Shown here: piece by piece, positions 1-7,389 of the stretch
Numbering within the stretch: the first letter of the stretch is position 1
Layout: each line of letters begins with the position of its first letter
Assembly: GCF_028473145.1 (NCBI RefSeq)
Contig: NZ_CP092370.1
Span: 2,790,001 to 2,854,000 of the forward strand
Length of the DNA: 64,000 bases
Source: Flavobacterium sp. CBA20B-1
Lineage (GTDB): Bacteria > Bacteroidota > Bacteroidia > Flavobacteriales > Flavobacteriaceae
Direction: 5' to 3'
Translations under genes and position numbers: made by a program
Notes under the pieces: model-generated
Databases searched by the model: none
What the model saw: only the letters and a program-made list of their open reading frames with translations
Told to the model about the DNA's origin: nothing

Positions 1-207
1 TTTGGTATAGGGTAGTGTTCCATTTAATCTCAGGCTTTGGAGTGTGCCTGCCGAAATCCCCAATAATTTTCTGACTTCAAAGCTTTTTAACCATTCCTTT
101 TGAACTTGATCTATTTTTTTGAAATGGAAACGGTTTCTTCTGATTTCTTCAAAAAGTTCTTTTTTAAAACTTTCCAAATCTTCCTTTGTAATTAGCTCTA
201 CCTTCAT
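1..207 (-). CDS. Helix-turn-helix DNA-binding protein, 3' part beyond the window
   Basis: An open frame on the minus strand starts at an ATG ending at 207 (a second in-frame ATG lies two codons upstream, at 213) and runs without a stop to the window edge, giving 69 codons. It begins MKVELITKEDLESFKKELFE. A charged N-terminal helix is followed by a segment (FEVRKLLGISAGTLQSLRLN) that looks like a helix-turn-helix of the excisionase/MerR kind. Small proteins of this type commonly sit next to integrases in Bacteroidota mobile elements. It lies 125 bp downstream of the integrase and on the same strand, so it is probably element cargo or a recombination directionality factor. The exact role is inferred. 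Confidence 0.7.
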   Translation of the reverse strand, partial: MKVELITKEDLESFKKELFEEIRRNRFHFKKIDQVQKEWLKSFEVRKLLGISAGTLQSLRLNGTLPYTK

Positions 208-332
208 TTGCATTAATTTTAAATTATTAAAATATACTGATACAAATGAAGCCAAAATAAATATATCTATAATGAAACTGGCACTCAGAAGTATTATTTG
301 GCTTTCAAAGGTAGTTTATTGAAAATTTATTT

Positions 333-1571
333 TTAAGAGGAAGTCATTTTTAGTTTTAGATTCTGCATATCCTCGCTCAGCTTATGTTCTACCACCTTGG
401 CATAGATTTGCGTTGTCCTGATAGAAGTATGCCCCAGCATTTTGCTCACAGACTCAATCGGGACTCCATTGCTTAGAGTCACAGTTGTAGCAAAAGTATG
501 TCGTGCCAGATGAAAAGTCAGATTCTTCTTAATCTTGCAAAAATCTGCAATTTCTTTAAGATAACCATTCATTCTTTGATTGCTTAATACAGGAAAAAGT
601 GTTTCGTTTGCTACAGCTGCAGGGTGGTTTTTGTATTTTACAATAAGCTGGACAGCTTGTGGCAACAAAGGAACTTTGACTAAAATATTTGTTTTTTCTC
701 TTTTTGTCATCAGCCAATCTTTTCCGTCAATTCCTTTACAGATATGTTCATGGGCAAGTTTGGAAATATCAATATAGGCAAGCCCAGTATAACAACTAAA
801 CAAAAACATATCCAATACTGATTGAAGGCGCTCTATCGAAAAGTTTTTCTTTTCAAGAATCGCCAATTCTTCTTTTGACAAATATCCTCTTTCAACCTTT
901 TCAAAGCGCAACTTATATTTAGCAAAAGGATCTTTTTCCAGCCAATCCATTTTAACTCCCATATTAACGAATTTTTTTAATCTTTCCAAATGTTTCATTA
1001 CACCATTATTACTCATCGGTCTTTGATGATCTGTGGGTTTATAGTTGTGCAAGAAGTTTTCAAAATCCAGCATAAACTTATAGTTCAGTTTTTCAAGATA
1101 AACATCTTTCTTGTTGTATTGTTTTCTGATAAACCTTTGTAGATACGAAACCGTGGTAGTATAATTTTTCATTGTGCCCGGAGCAAGTCTTCCAGTTTCA
1201 ACCTGCTTATGATATTCCGAAAGTTTTATCAAAGTCATTCCTTCCTCTTTATCTTCTCCAAGGTATAATGATTTCACGGCTGCCGCGGTTATTTCCTGCC
1301 GTTGTTGAATTAATTGATGGTAGCAATCGGTAATCAGTGAACGAACCCGTTCAATGTGATTGTTAAGTTTAATCATATCATCATTTCTGCCTTTTGCTTT
1401 GCCTTTAGTCATATCCCAATTTTTAGGCAATACTTTAGTTTTCAATGAAATTTCAGTTTTTTTGCCATTTACCGTAACTCTTGCAAATACGGCTCCCATT
1501 TCATTTTTCTGCTGTTTAGTCACTCTGATGACAAAGTGAATTCCAAAGGTGTTCATTGTTTTCATATCCAT
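333..1571 (-). CDS. Tyrosine recombinase (integrase), Bacteroidota conjugative-element type
   Basis: Site-specific integrase of 412 aa. An N-terminal arm-binding domain (about residues 8-95) is followed by a SAM-like core-binding domain (about 110-215) and a C-terminal catalytic domain. Visible catalytic residues are His354 and Arg357 (HLARH), His381 (LGHTS) and the nucleophile Tyr390 (QIYAKV). The usual first Arg box reads CYTGLAYID and lacks the Arg, as also occurs in IntDOT-type integrases of Bacteroidota conjugative transposons. The gene stands between a helix-turn-helix gene and a tRNA-Pro region with repeated tRNA 3' ends, the usual setting of an element integrated at a tRNA. The rest of the element should lie left of the window. 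Confidence 0.93.
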   Translation of the reverse strand: MDMKTMNTFGIHFVIRVTKQQKNEMGAVFARVTVNGKKTEISLKTKVLPKNWDMTKGKAKGRNDDMIKLNNHIERVRSLITDCYHQLIQQRQEITAAAVKSLYLGEDKEEGMTLIKLSEYHKQVETGRLAPGTMKNYTTTVSYLQRFIRKQYNKKDVYLEKLNYKFMLDFENFLHNYKPTDHQRPMSNNGVMKHLERLKKFVNMGVKMDWLEKDPFAKYKLRFEKVERGYLSKEELAILEKKNFSIERLQSVLDMFLFSCYTGLAYIDISKLAHEHICKGIDGKDWLMTKREKTNILVKVPLLPQAVQLIVKYKNHPAAVANETLFPVLSNQRMNGYLKEIADFCKIKKNLTFHLARHTFATTVTLSNGVPIESVSKMLGHTSIRTTQIYAKVVEHKLSEDMQNLKLKMTSS

Positions 1572-1863
1572 TCATATTGTGTTTAACTGTTGTACTTTAA
1601 AACAGTTCACAAATTCTAATCATTAGTTGCTCGTAAAAAAGAAGTCAAACGGCGATAAAAAGTGTTAAAATAAATGAATTAATATTCTGATATACATTTA
1701 TTTATATGTTTTTCGGTGAGTAAATTTAAGACATAAAATTTACTCACTCAATCGCTCACGGATAGATTGATATAAACTGGGATATTTTGATATGAAATAA
1801 AAACAAAAAAACCGCAAATCCTTAGAATTTGCGGGTTTATGACTTCACTTAGTGTAAGTGTTG
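1572..1863. other. AT-rich element end with inverted repeat; no gene seen
   Basis: No convincing gene lies between the integrase and the first tRNA fragment. A perfect 12-bp inverted repeat (GTGAGTAAATTT at 1716-1727 and its complement at 1736-1747, 8-nt loop) could be an integrase arm or accessory site (inference). The right boundary of unique sequence is at about 1862, where homology to the tRNA-Pro 3' end begins. Confidence 0.5.
1805..1837 (-). terminator. Rho-independent terminator
   Basis: The hairpin CCGCAAAT / ATTTGCGG is followed by a T-run when read on the minus strand. It lies just after the leftmost tRNA-Pro fragment and differs from the terminator that follows the other two tRNA ends. 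Confidence 0.7.
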
Positions 1864-1913
1864 TCGGGGTGGCAGGATTCGAACCTGCGACCTTCCCGCC
1901 AGGCGGGACGCGA
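1864..1913 (-). pseudogene. tRNA-Pro 3' fragment with replaced anticodon arm (copy A)
   Basis: About 50 nt matching the 3' two thirds of the tRNA-Pro at 2565-2639. The T-arm, acceptor 3' strand and CGCGAT at the end of the D-arm are intact. In place of the anticodon arm there is a GC-rich hairpin (CCCGCC-TGGCGGG on the minus strand) with no room for a 7-nt loop. There is no 5' half: the nuclease stop codon directly abuts it. It cannot be a functional tRNA alone. It may be an attachment-site scar. Confidence 0.8.
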
Positions 1914-2162
1914 TTATATTTCATAAAATCCAATATCAAAAAGAAATCTTTTAGCACCTCTTTTTTTTATTTTGTTTTCGAGTTGAACCGCTTCACCTCT
2001 CGACTGACATTCAAAATAAGTTATTAAAATCCACGGGATGCCGTTTTTAGTTGCAATTTGTTGTGCCGCGTTGTGCCGATTGATTCTGTCGGATAAATTA
2101 TTGGTTTGCCCAACATAATATTTCAAAGACTTGGTACTATATAAAATATAAGTATAAAACAT
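1914..2162 (-). CDS. GIY-YIG nuclease family protein (copy 1)
   Basis: Small single-domain nuclease of 82 aa. The start is placed at the Met matching the second copy (MFYTYILY); an upstream in-frame Met at 2195 would run through the terminator of the previous tRNA unit. The GIY-YIG core is visible as YTYIL...YYVGQ, with the conserved Arg in LSDRINRH and the metal-binding Glu in EAVQLENK. It differs from the second copy at two residues only (Ala/Val at 33 and Gly/Ser near 56). The stop codon abuts a tRNA-Pro 3' fragment, so gene and fragment form one repeating unit. Relatives include the UvrC-like YhbQ proteins. A homing-like role is inferred from context. Confidence 0.85.
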   Translation of the reverse strand: MFYTYILYSTKSLKYYVGQTNNLSDRINRHNAAQQIATKNGIPWILITYFECQSRGEAVQLENKIKKRGAKRFLFDIGFYEI

Positions 2163-2180
2163 AACACTGTTTTTAAAATA

Positions 2181-2208
2181 AAAAAAGACTTCCATTTTAG
2201 AAGTCTCT
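2181..2208 (-). terminator. tRNA-unit terminator, copy B
   Basis: The hairpin AGACTTC / GAAGTCT with a flanking T-run on the minus strand follows the second tRNA-Pro fragment. It matches the terminator after the intact tRNA-Pro, showing that the terminator belongs to the duplicated unit. Confidence 0.75.
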
Positions 2209-2214
2209 TTTTTG

Positions 2215-2264
2215 TCGGGGTGGCAGGATTCGAACCTGCGACCTTCCCGCCAGGCGGGACGCGA
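2215..2264 (-). pseudogene. tRNA-Pro 3' fragment with replaced anticodon arm (copy B)
   Basis: Second copy of the tRNA-Pro 3' fragment, identical to copy A over the T-arm, acceptor strand and substituted GC-rich hairpin. It lies 351 bp from copy A and 350 bp from the intact tRNA, defining a regular tandem unit. It directly follows the stop of the second GIY-YIG gene. Confidence 0.8.
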
Positions 2265-2513
2265 TTATATTTCATAAAATCCAATATCAAAAAGAAATCT
2301 TTTAGCACCTCTTTTTTTTATTTTGTTTTCGAGTTGAACCGCTTCACTTCTCGACTGACATTCAAAATAAGTTATCAAAATCCACGGGATGCCGTTTTTA
2401 GTTGCAATTTGTTGTACCGCGTTGTGCCGATTGATTCTGTCGGATAAATTATTGGTTTGCCCAACATAATATTTCAAAGACTTGGTACTATATAAAATAT
2501 AAGTATAAAACAT
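2265..2513 (-). CDS. GIY-YIG nuclease family protein (copy 2)
   Basis: Protein of 82 aa, nearly identical to the copy at 1914-2162, with the same YIL...YVG core, Arg in DRINRH and Glu in EAVQLENK. It starts 51 bp downstream of the intact tRNA-Pro and behind its terminator, so expression would need read-through or a promoter that I do not see. Two copies with only two residue differences imply recent duplication, with both frames kept open. Gene plus following tRNA 3' end looks like a minimal mobile unit. That function is inference; the family assignment is firm. Confidence 0.85.
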   Translation of the reverse strand: MFYTYILYSTKSLKYYVGQTNNLSDRINRHNAVQQIATKNGIPWILITYFECQSRSEAVQLENKIKKRGAKRFLFDIGFYEI

Positions 2514-2530
2514 AACACTGTTTTAAAATA

Positions 2531-2558
2531 AAAAAAGACTTCCATTTTAGAAGTCTCT
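2531..2558 (-). terminator. Terminator of tRNA-Pro
   Basis: The hairpin AGACTTC / GAAGTCT with a T-run on the minus strand directly follows the intact tRNA-Pro. The same hairpin recurs 350 bp downstream. Confidence 0.8.
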
Positions 2559-2564
2559 TTTTTG

Positions 2565-2639
2565 TCGGGGTGGCAGGATTCGAACCTGCGACCTCCTGGT
2601 CCCAAACCAGGCGCGATGACCGGGCTACGCTACACCCCG
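2565..2639 (-). tRNA. tRNA-Pro (anticodon TGG)
   Basis: Complete cloverleaf. Acceptor CGGGGTG pairs with CACCCCG, the anticodon stem CCTGG/CCAGG encloses the loop TTTGGGA (anticodon TGG), and the T-loop TTCGAAT is present. The discriminator is A and no full CCA is encoded. It appears to be the integration target of the neighbouring element and the parent of the two 3' fragments downstream. Confidence 0.95.
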
Positions 2640-2773
2640 AATTGTTTTCGATAATTCGAGTGCAAATATACATGTTTTTTTTATTTAATGCGTAAAATTT
2701 TAAAAAAAGATAAAAAAATATTTACTCATAGAGCAAATCGATTATACCATAGTTATTTATAACAGAACTTTCT

Positions 2774-2803
2774 TTTGAATCCATTGATAAATAGCTATTT
2801 TTG
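2774..2803 (+). promoter_or_regulatory. Promoter of trxB
   Basis: TTTG at 2774-2777, an 18-nt spacer and TATTTTTG at 2796-2803 match the Bacteroidota -33/-7 consensus (TTTG and TAnnTTTG). The start codon lies 29 nt after the -7 box. Confidence 0.65.
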
Positions 2804-2831
2804 TAATCGTTAAAAAACAATGTAAAAAAAT

Positions 2832-3776
2832 ATGTCAACAACTATAGAAGCGGTAAAATGTTTAATAATAGGGTCGGGACCAGCAGGTTATACTGCGGCG
2901 ATTTATGCAGCTCGTGCCAATATGAATCCTGTATTGTATCAAGGAATGCAACCTGGCGGTCAGTTAACCACAACAAATGAAGTAGAAAATTTTCCAGGCT
3001 ATCCAGATGGGGTTACAGGTCCAGAAATGATGTTGCAACTACAAGCACAAGCTAAGCGTTTTGGAACCGATGTGCGCGACGGTTATGCTACCAAAGTTGA
3101 TTTATCGGGCGAATTGAAAAAAGTATGGATCAATGACACGATTGAAATTCATGCAAAGACCGTAATTATATCAACAGGGGCAACAGCTAAATACCTTGGT
3201 ATTCCGTCTGAACAGCACTATTTGCAAATGGGTGGCGGTGTATCGGCTTGTGCAGTTTGCGATGGTTTTTTCTACCGTAATCAAGAAGTAATTATTGTTG
3301 GTGCAGGCGATTCGGCTTGTGAAGAAGCACATTATTTGTCGCATTTATGTAAAAAAGTTACTATGCTGGTTCGTTCTGAAAAATTTCGTGCATCAAAAAT
3401 CATGGAGGAACGCGTGAAAAATACACCAAACATTGAAATTTTAATGAGTACCGAAATTGATGAAGTTTTGGGCGACGGACAAATTGTTAACGGAGTGCGT
3501 GTAGTGAATAATAAAACCAACGAGAAAAAGGAAATCGCCGTTACAGGGGTTTTTGTGGCAATTGGTCACAAACCTAATACCGATATTTTCGCAGGACAAT
3601 TAACGATGGACGAAACAGGATATTTAATCACCGAAGGAAAAACATCTAAAACAAACGTTCCCGGCGTTTTTGCGTGTGGTGATGTGCAGGATAAAGATTA
3701 CCGACAAGCAATTACTGCTGCTGGATCGGGCTGTATTGCGGCTTTAGATGCCGAACGTTATTTAGCAAGTTTATAA
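2832..3776 (+). CDS. trxB: Thioredoxin-disulfide reductase
   Basis: NADPH-dependent flavoprotein of 314 aa that reduces thioredoxin in the cytoplasm. The FAD-binding GSGPAGYTAA lies near residue 13, the redox pair is Cys140/Cys143 in CAVCDG, the NADPH-binding GAGDSACEEA follows, and the FAD-contacting GVFACGDV is near the C-terminus. Length is normal for the low-molecular-weight TrxB class. It has its own promoter and is followed by a terminator-like hairpin, so it is probably monocistronic. Confidence 0.97.
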   Translation: MSTTIEAVKCLIIGSGPAGYTAAIYAARANMNPVLYQGMQPGGQLTTTNEVENFPGYPDGVTGPEMMLQLQAQAKRFGTDVRDGYATKVDLSGELKKVWINDTIEIHAKTVIISTGATAKYLGIPSEQHYLQMGGGVSACAVCDGFFYRNQEVIIVGAGDSACEEAHYLSHLCKKVTMLVRSEKFRASKIMEERVKNTPNIEILMSTEIDEVLGDGQIVNGVRVVNNKTNEKKEIAVTGVFVAIGHKPNTDIFAGQLTMDETGYLITEGKTSKTNVPGVFACGDVQDKDYRQAITAAGSGCIAALDAERYLASL

Positions 3777-3787
3777 TTTTATACCAA

Positions 3788-3812
3788 CAGGCGGCTTCGG
3801 TCGCCTTTTTAT
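3788..3812 (+). terminator. Terminator between trxB and the ABC ATPase
   Basis: The hairpin GGCGG-CTTCGG-TCGCC with a UUCG-type loop is followed by a short T-run. The T-run ends within a few bases of the next ATG (3814), so the hairpin also occupies the leader of the ABC gene and could limit its translation or transcription. Confidence 0.65.
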
Positions 3813-3813
3813 T

Positions 3814-4743
3814 ATGCTAAGAGTTCAATCAATTTCGTTTTCTTACGAAGATAAACAAGTGTTGTCACAAATTAGATTTTCTGTTCTAAAAGGGCAAAGT
3901 ATTGCGCTTATTGGAGAAAGTGGAAGTGGAAAATCAACCCTGCTAAAATTGATCTATGGTTTGATGGATGCCGATTCAGGTTCGATTTTTTGGAAAGATA
4001 AACAGATTTTAGGTCCTGCTTACAATTTGGTTCCTGGAATGGATTTTATGAAATATTTGGCTCAGGATTTTGACTTGATGCCTTTTGTTTCGGTTGCTGA
4101 AAATGTAGGTCGATTTTTATCGAATTTCTATTTAGAAGAAAAGAAGCAACGAGTTGATGAATTGCTGGAATTGGTTGATATGACGGAATTTGCCAACGTT
4201 AAAGCTCAATTTTTAAGCGGAGGACAAATGCAACGAACCGCTTTGGCAAGAGTCTTGGCTTTAGAACCGGAATTACTTTTGTTAGATGAACCTTTTTCGC
4301 ATATCGATCATCATCAAAAAAGTAAATTAAGTCAACACGTATTTCAATATTGTAAATCAAAAGGAATCACGATTGTATATACTTCACATACACCCGAAGA
4401 GATTTTAATGTTTTCAGACGAAGTGATTGTAATGAAAGATGGAGCCATTTTGACTAAAGAAAGACCACAACATATTTATGAACTTCCTTCAAGTGAATAC
4501 ATTGCTCGTTTAACAGGTGAAATAAATTTAATTCCCGTACGCTATTTAGGCGTTCAAAATGATGAAATATTGCTCGTTAGACCACATCAATTTTTTATAG
4601 CAAACGAAGGCTATCAAGCCAAAGTTATTTCGTGTTATTACAGTGGAAGAGGGTATGTTTTAAAAGCACAATTTCACGATGTTGTTCTAACCATTGAATC
4701 GCGTGAGCCTTTAAGCGGAACGATTCATTTTTTAATTAGATAA
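3814..4743 (+). CDS. ABC transporter ATP-binding protein
   Basis: ATPase subunit of 309 aa. The nucleotide-binding domain covers about residues 1-215: Walker A GESGSGKST (34-42), a Q-loop near LAQDF, the signature LSGGQMQR (from 134), Walker B LLLLDEP and the switch His in YTSH. A C-terminal extension of about 90 residues resembles the regulatory/OB-type tail of importer ATPases such as the PotA/FbpC group. No permease or binding-protein gene lies next to it, so the substrate and partners are unknown. It ends at a terminator shared with the convergent peptidase gene. Confidence 0.85.
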   Translation: MLRVQSISFSYEDKQVLSQIRFSVLKGQSIALIGESGSGKSTLLKLIYGLMDADSGSIFWKDKQILGPAYNLVPGMDFMKYLAQDFDLMPFVSVAENVGRFLSNFYLEEKKQRVDELLELVDMTEFANVKAQFLSGGQMQRTALARVLALEPELLLLDEPFSHIDHHQKSKLSQHVFQYCKSKGITIVYTSHTPEEILMFSDEVIVMKDGAILTKERPQHIYELPSSEYIARLTGEINLIPVRYLGVQNDEILLVRPHQFFIANEGYQAKVISCYYSGRGYVLKAQFHDVVLTIESREPLSGTIHFLIR

Positions 4744-4747
4744 AACA

Positions 4748-4776
4748 AAAAACGCCGACATTAGCCGGCGTTTCTA
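4748..4776. terminator. Bidirectional terminator
   Basis: GC-rich hairpin AACGCCG / CGGCGTT flanked by A- and T-runs, placed between two convergent genes. Confidence 0.8.
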
Positions 4777-4781
4777 CAATA

Positions 4782-7205
4782 TTATTTTTTATTCTTTAAA
4801 TGCTTGTCTAAAAACTGTTCTTGTTCCCAAAGTAGGTGCAAAATGTTTTCTTTGGCAACGTAACTGTGACTTTCTTTTGGTAAAATTACCATACGAACCG
4901 GTGCTCCCAAACCTTTTAAAGCCTGGAAATAACGCTCGGTTTGCAATGTAAAAGTGCCCGGGTTATTGTCGGCTTCGCCATGTACTAAAAGCAACGGAGT
5001 TTTCATTTTTTCGGCATTCATAAAAGGCGACATAGTGTTGTACACTTCAGGAACTTCCCAATAATTGCGCTGTTCGCTTTGAAAACCAAACGGAGTCAAT
5101 GTTCTGTTATATGCACCTGAGCGGGCAATTCCACAGGCAAACAATTTGGTATGAGCCAATAAATTTGCAGTCATAAAAGCACCGTACGAGTGTCCGCCCA
5201 CGCCCACACGGGTTCTGTCAATATACCCTAATTTATCCACTGCATCAATCGCAGCTTCGGCATTCAGCGCCAATTGTTCAATAAACGTGTCGTTTGGTTC
5301 TTGTGTTCCTTCTCCAATAATCGGAAAAGCAGCATCGTCTAAAACCGCATAACCTTTTGCAGCCCAATACACAAACGAACCGTAATAAGGAAATGTAAAT
5401 TCATTAGGATTTGCAGATGACTGTCCCGCACTGTTTTTATCTTTATATTCAGCCGGATATGCCCAAATTAAAAGAGGTAATTTTTCGGTAGGATTTTTTC
5501 GGTCATAACCCGCCGGTAAATACAAGGTTCCCGATAATTCCACTCCGTCTTTGCGTTTGTATTTAATTACTTCTTTATGCACATCTTTAATACTTTCAAA
5601 CGGATTTTTGTTGAATGTAATCTGCTTTAAATCGTTTTTAGATTTGATGTTTCGGAAATAGTAATTAGGATAATCGTTTTTTGACTGGATATTCACCAAA
5701 ACAGCCCCTTTTTTAATATCGATGATTTCAGAAATTGATTCCAAGCGGTCTGTAAGTTTTGATTGATACAAACGTTTTGTTTTTAAAGTAGCTAAATCCA
5801 ATTCATCAATAAAAGGAAATTGCCCTTCTTTAGTATGCCCTTCGCCAATTAAATACAATTTGTTGTTTTCTTTTTGCAAGGCGTATCTTCCCAATGCATT
5901 CTTTTTTGTTTGAAAATCACCCGGATCGCTGTAAATATCCTGATAATTTCGATCCCAAATGGTCACTAATTCCGATTTTTTAGTTGGATTAAACAAATAA
6001 GTTTTTATGTTTCGGGTATCATACCATTGATCGTAAACAATTGCCGTTTCTTCATCGCCCCAAGCTATTCCACCAAAGCGTTGCGGTGTTTTTGTGAGCA
6101 ACTCAGGCTCATTATTAAAAGGCGCTTCCCAAGTGTATAAAGCATCGCGTTTTTCTACGCTTTTTGCAGGGTCGCCGCCGTCTAAAGCTTCTACAAAAAA
6201 CAAAGTAGCTGGTTTATCACTTCTCCAGTTCATGCTGCGTTTTCCTTCGCGAACTGCCATAAAACCTTTTGGCATCACTTCGTTCAAAGGTACATCGTTT
6301 ACCAATTTCACTTCTTCACCATTTGCTTTATAAGCAATCGTTTTCATTGGAAACCGACTTAGTGGTACCAAATATGAAAAGGGTTTTTGAATAGTTGTTA
6401 ACAAAACATAATTTCCATCGGGCGAAAAAGTTTCACCAGCAAATAAATCGGCTTTTTTAAACAGTTTTTTGGTTCCGTTTAAATTAATCGTGTATAATTC
6501 AGAGGTTATAATGGTCTCGAAATTGGCTTCGTCGGTTTTGTTTTTCAATAAATCTTGATAGGTTCTGTTTTGCGAAACCACACCTTCTTCGGCAGTAGAA
6601 ACAATAGGTCCGGTAGGGATCGCTTTTTTAGCATCTATCAATGGTTTTCTGTTTTCCGGAATTACCTTAATCAATAATTCGTTGCTGTTTCTAAACCAAG
6701 TAATCGGGTTGCCCAAATTGGCATTTAAAATGGCATTGGTCAGTTTTTTTGCCGTTGCTGTTTCTAGGTCTAAAACCCATAATTCGTTTCCGGTTGCTGT
6801 GGTATTCGTAAATGCCAGTTTGGTTTCGTTTGGCGCCCAAGATACGTTGCTGATCTGTGCATTGGCAGGCAAACCTTTCACAACGGTTTCGGTTTTATCG
6901 TTGATTTTTTTGATTTTTATGTTGTTGATGAACGATGCTGTGCTTGAAATATTTGTGTTTGGATTGATACGCAAACCACCCAAACGCAATTCGTCTTGAT
7001 TCAATTCATCAAGCGATTTATAGGTATTTCGATACGAGAGCACCATCCACTCTTTATTCGTACTTATAGAAACAGAAGGGGCACGTTCATAATCGGCTAA
7101 CTGTAAAATTTCTTTTGAAGGCTTTTGGAACGTAATGTTTTCTTGTGCAATCATAGGCGCTGTGGCTAATAATAATGCTAATAAGGTTTGTTTTATTCGT
7201 TTCAT
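4782..7205 (-). CDS. Exported S9 family (prolyl oligopeptidase-like) serine peptidase
   Basis: Secreted peptidase of 807 aa with an N-terminal signal peptide (hydrophobic core LLALLLATAPMIAQ). The N-terminal two thirds looks like a beta-propeller gate. The C-terminal alpha/beta-hydrolase carries the triad Ser673 (GGHSYGAF), Asp746 (GEADNN) and His780 (KESHSY). The pattern resembles the glutamyl endopeptidase/acylaminoacyl peptidase branch of S9. It probably degrades peptides in the periplasm. It faces away from the FabH-like gene and ends at a shared terminator. The precise specificity cannot be read from the sequence. Confidence 0.9.
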   Translation of the reverse strand: MKRIKQTLLALLLATAPMIAQENITFQKPSKEILQLADYERAPSVSISTNKEWMVLSYRNTYKSLDELNQDELRLGGLRINPNTNISSTASFINNIKIKKINDKTETVVKGLPANAQISNVSWAPNETKLAFTNTTATGNELWVLDLETATAKKLTNAILNANLGNPITWFRNSNELLIKVIPENRKPLIDAKKAIPTGPIVSTAEEGVVSQNRTYQDLLKNKTDEANFETIITSELYTINLNGTKKLFKKADLFAGETFSPDGNYVLLTTIQKPFSYLVPLSRFPMKTIAYKANGEEVKLVNDVPLNEVMPKGFMAVREGKRSMNWRSDKPATLFFVEALDGGDPAKSVEKRDALYTWEAPFNNEPELLTKTPQRFGGIAWGDEETAIVYDQWYDTRNIKTYLFNPTKKSELVTIWDRNYQDIYSDPGDFQTKKNALGRYALQKENNKLYLIGEGHTKEGQFPFIDELDLATLKTKRLYQSKLTDRLESISEIIDIKKGAVLVNIQSKNDYPNYYFRNIKSKNDLKQITFNKNPFESIKDVHKEVIKYKRKDGVELSGTLYLPAGYDRKNPTEKLPLLIWAYPAEYKDKNSAGQSSANPNEFTFPYYGSFVYWAAKGYAVLDDAAFPIIGEGTQEPNDTFIEQLALNAEAAIDAVDKLGYIDRTRVGVGGHSYGAFMTANLLAHTKLFACGIARSGAYNRTLTPFGFQSEQRNYWEVPEVYNTMSPFMNAEKMKTPLLLVHGEADNNPGTFTLQTERYFQALKGLGAPVRMVILPKESHSYVAKENILHLLWEQEQFLDKHLKNKK

Positions 7206-7335
7206 TAATAAACAATTGATTGTAAAATTATGTTTTTAAAGATACAATTATTTATCAAAAATCAATCAATAGTAATGTATTTCCTGTGATTTAATCTAAT
7301 AATTGTTTAGGATATTCGATTAATGAATACCTTAG

Positions 7336-7363
7336 TATCGTTTTAAAAATAAGTGTAAATTTG
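7336..7363 (+). promoter_or_regulatory. Promoter of the FabH-like gene
   Basis: A good -7 box TAAATTTG at 7356-7363 lies 26 nt upstream of the start codon. The -33 element is weak (TTAG about 20 nt upstream). Confidence 0.5.
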
Positions 7364-7389
7364 TATGAATTCCAAATAAAAAAGTAAGT

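Noticed and set aside
119-322. A plus-strand 67-codon frame at the window start
   Set aside because: It overlaps the better minus-strand helix-turn-helix gene and has unlikely composition (Ser/Ile/Lys-rich).
1864-2639. CRISPR array suggested by regularly spaced repeats
   Set aside because: The repeats are tRNA ends about 350 bp apart with coding sequence between, not short repeats with spacers, and no cas genes are present.
1839-2673. Frames reading through tRNA-Pro and its fragments (products containing VAGSNPATP or AGFEPATFPP)
   Set aside because: These are translations of tRNA sequence on one strand or the other; the same words arise from any such tRNA.
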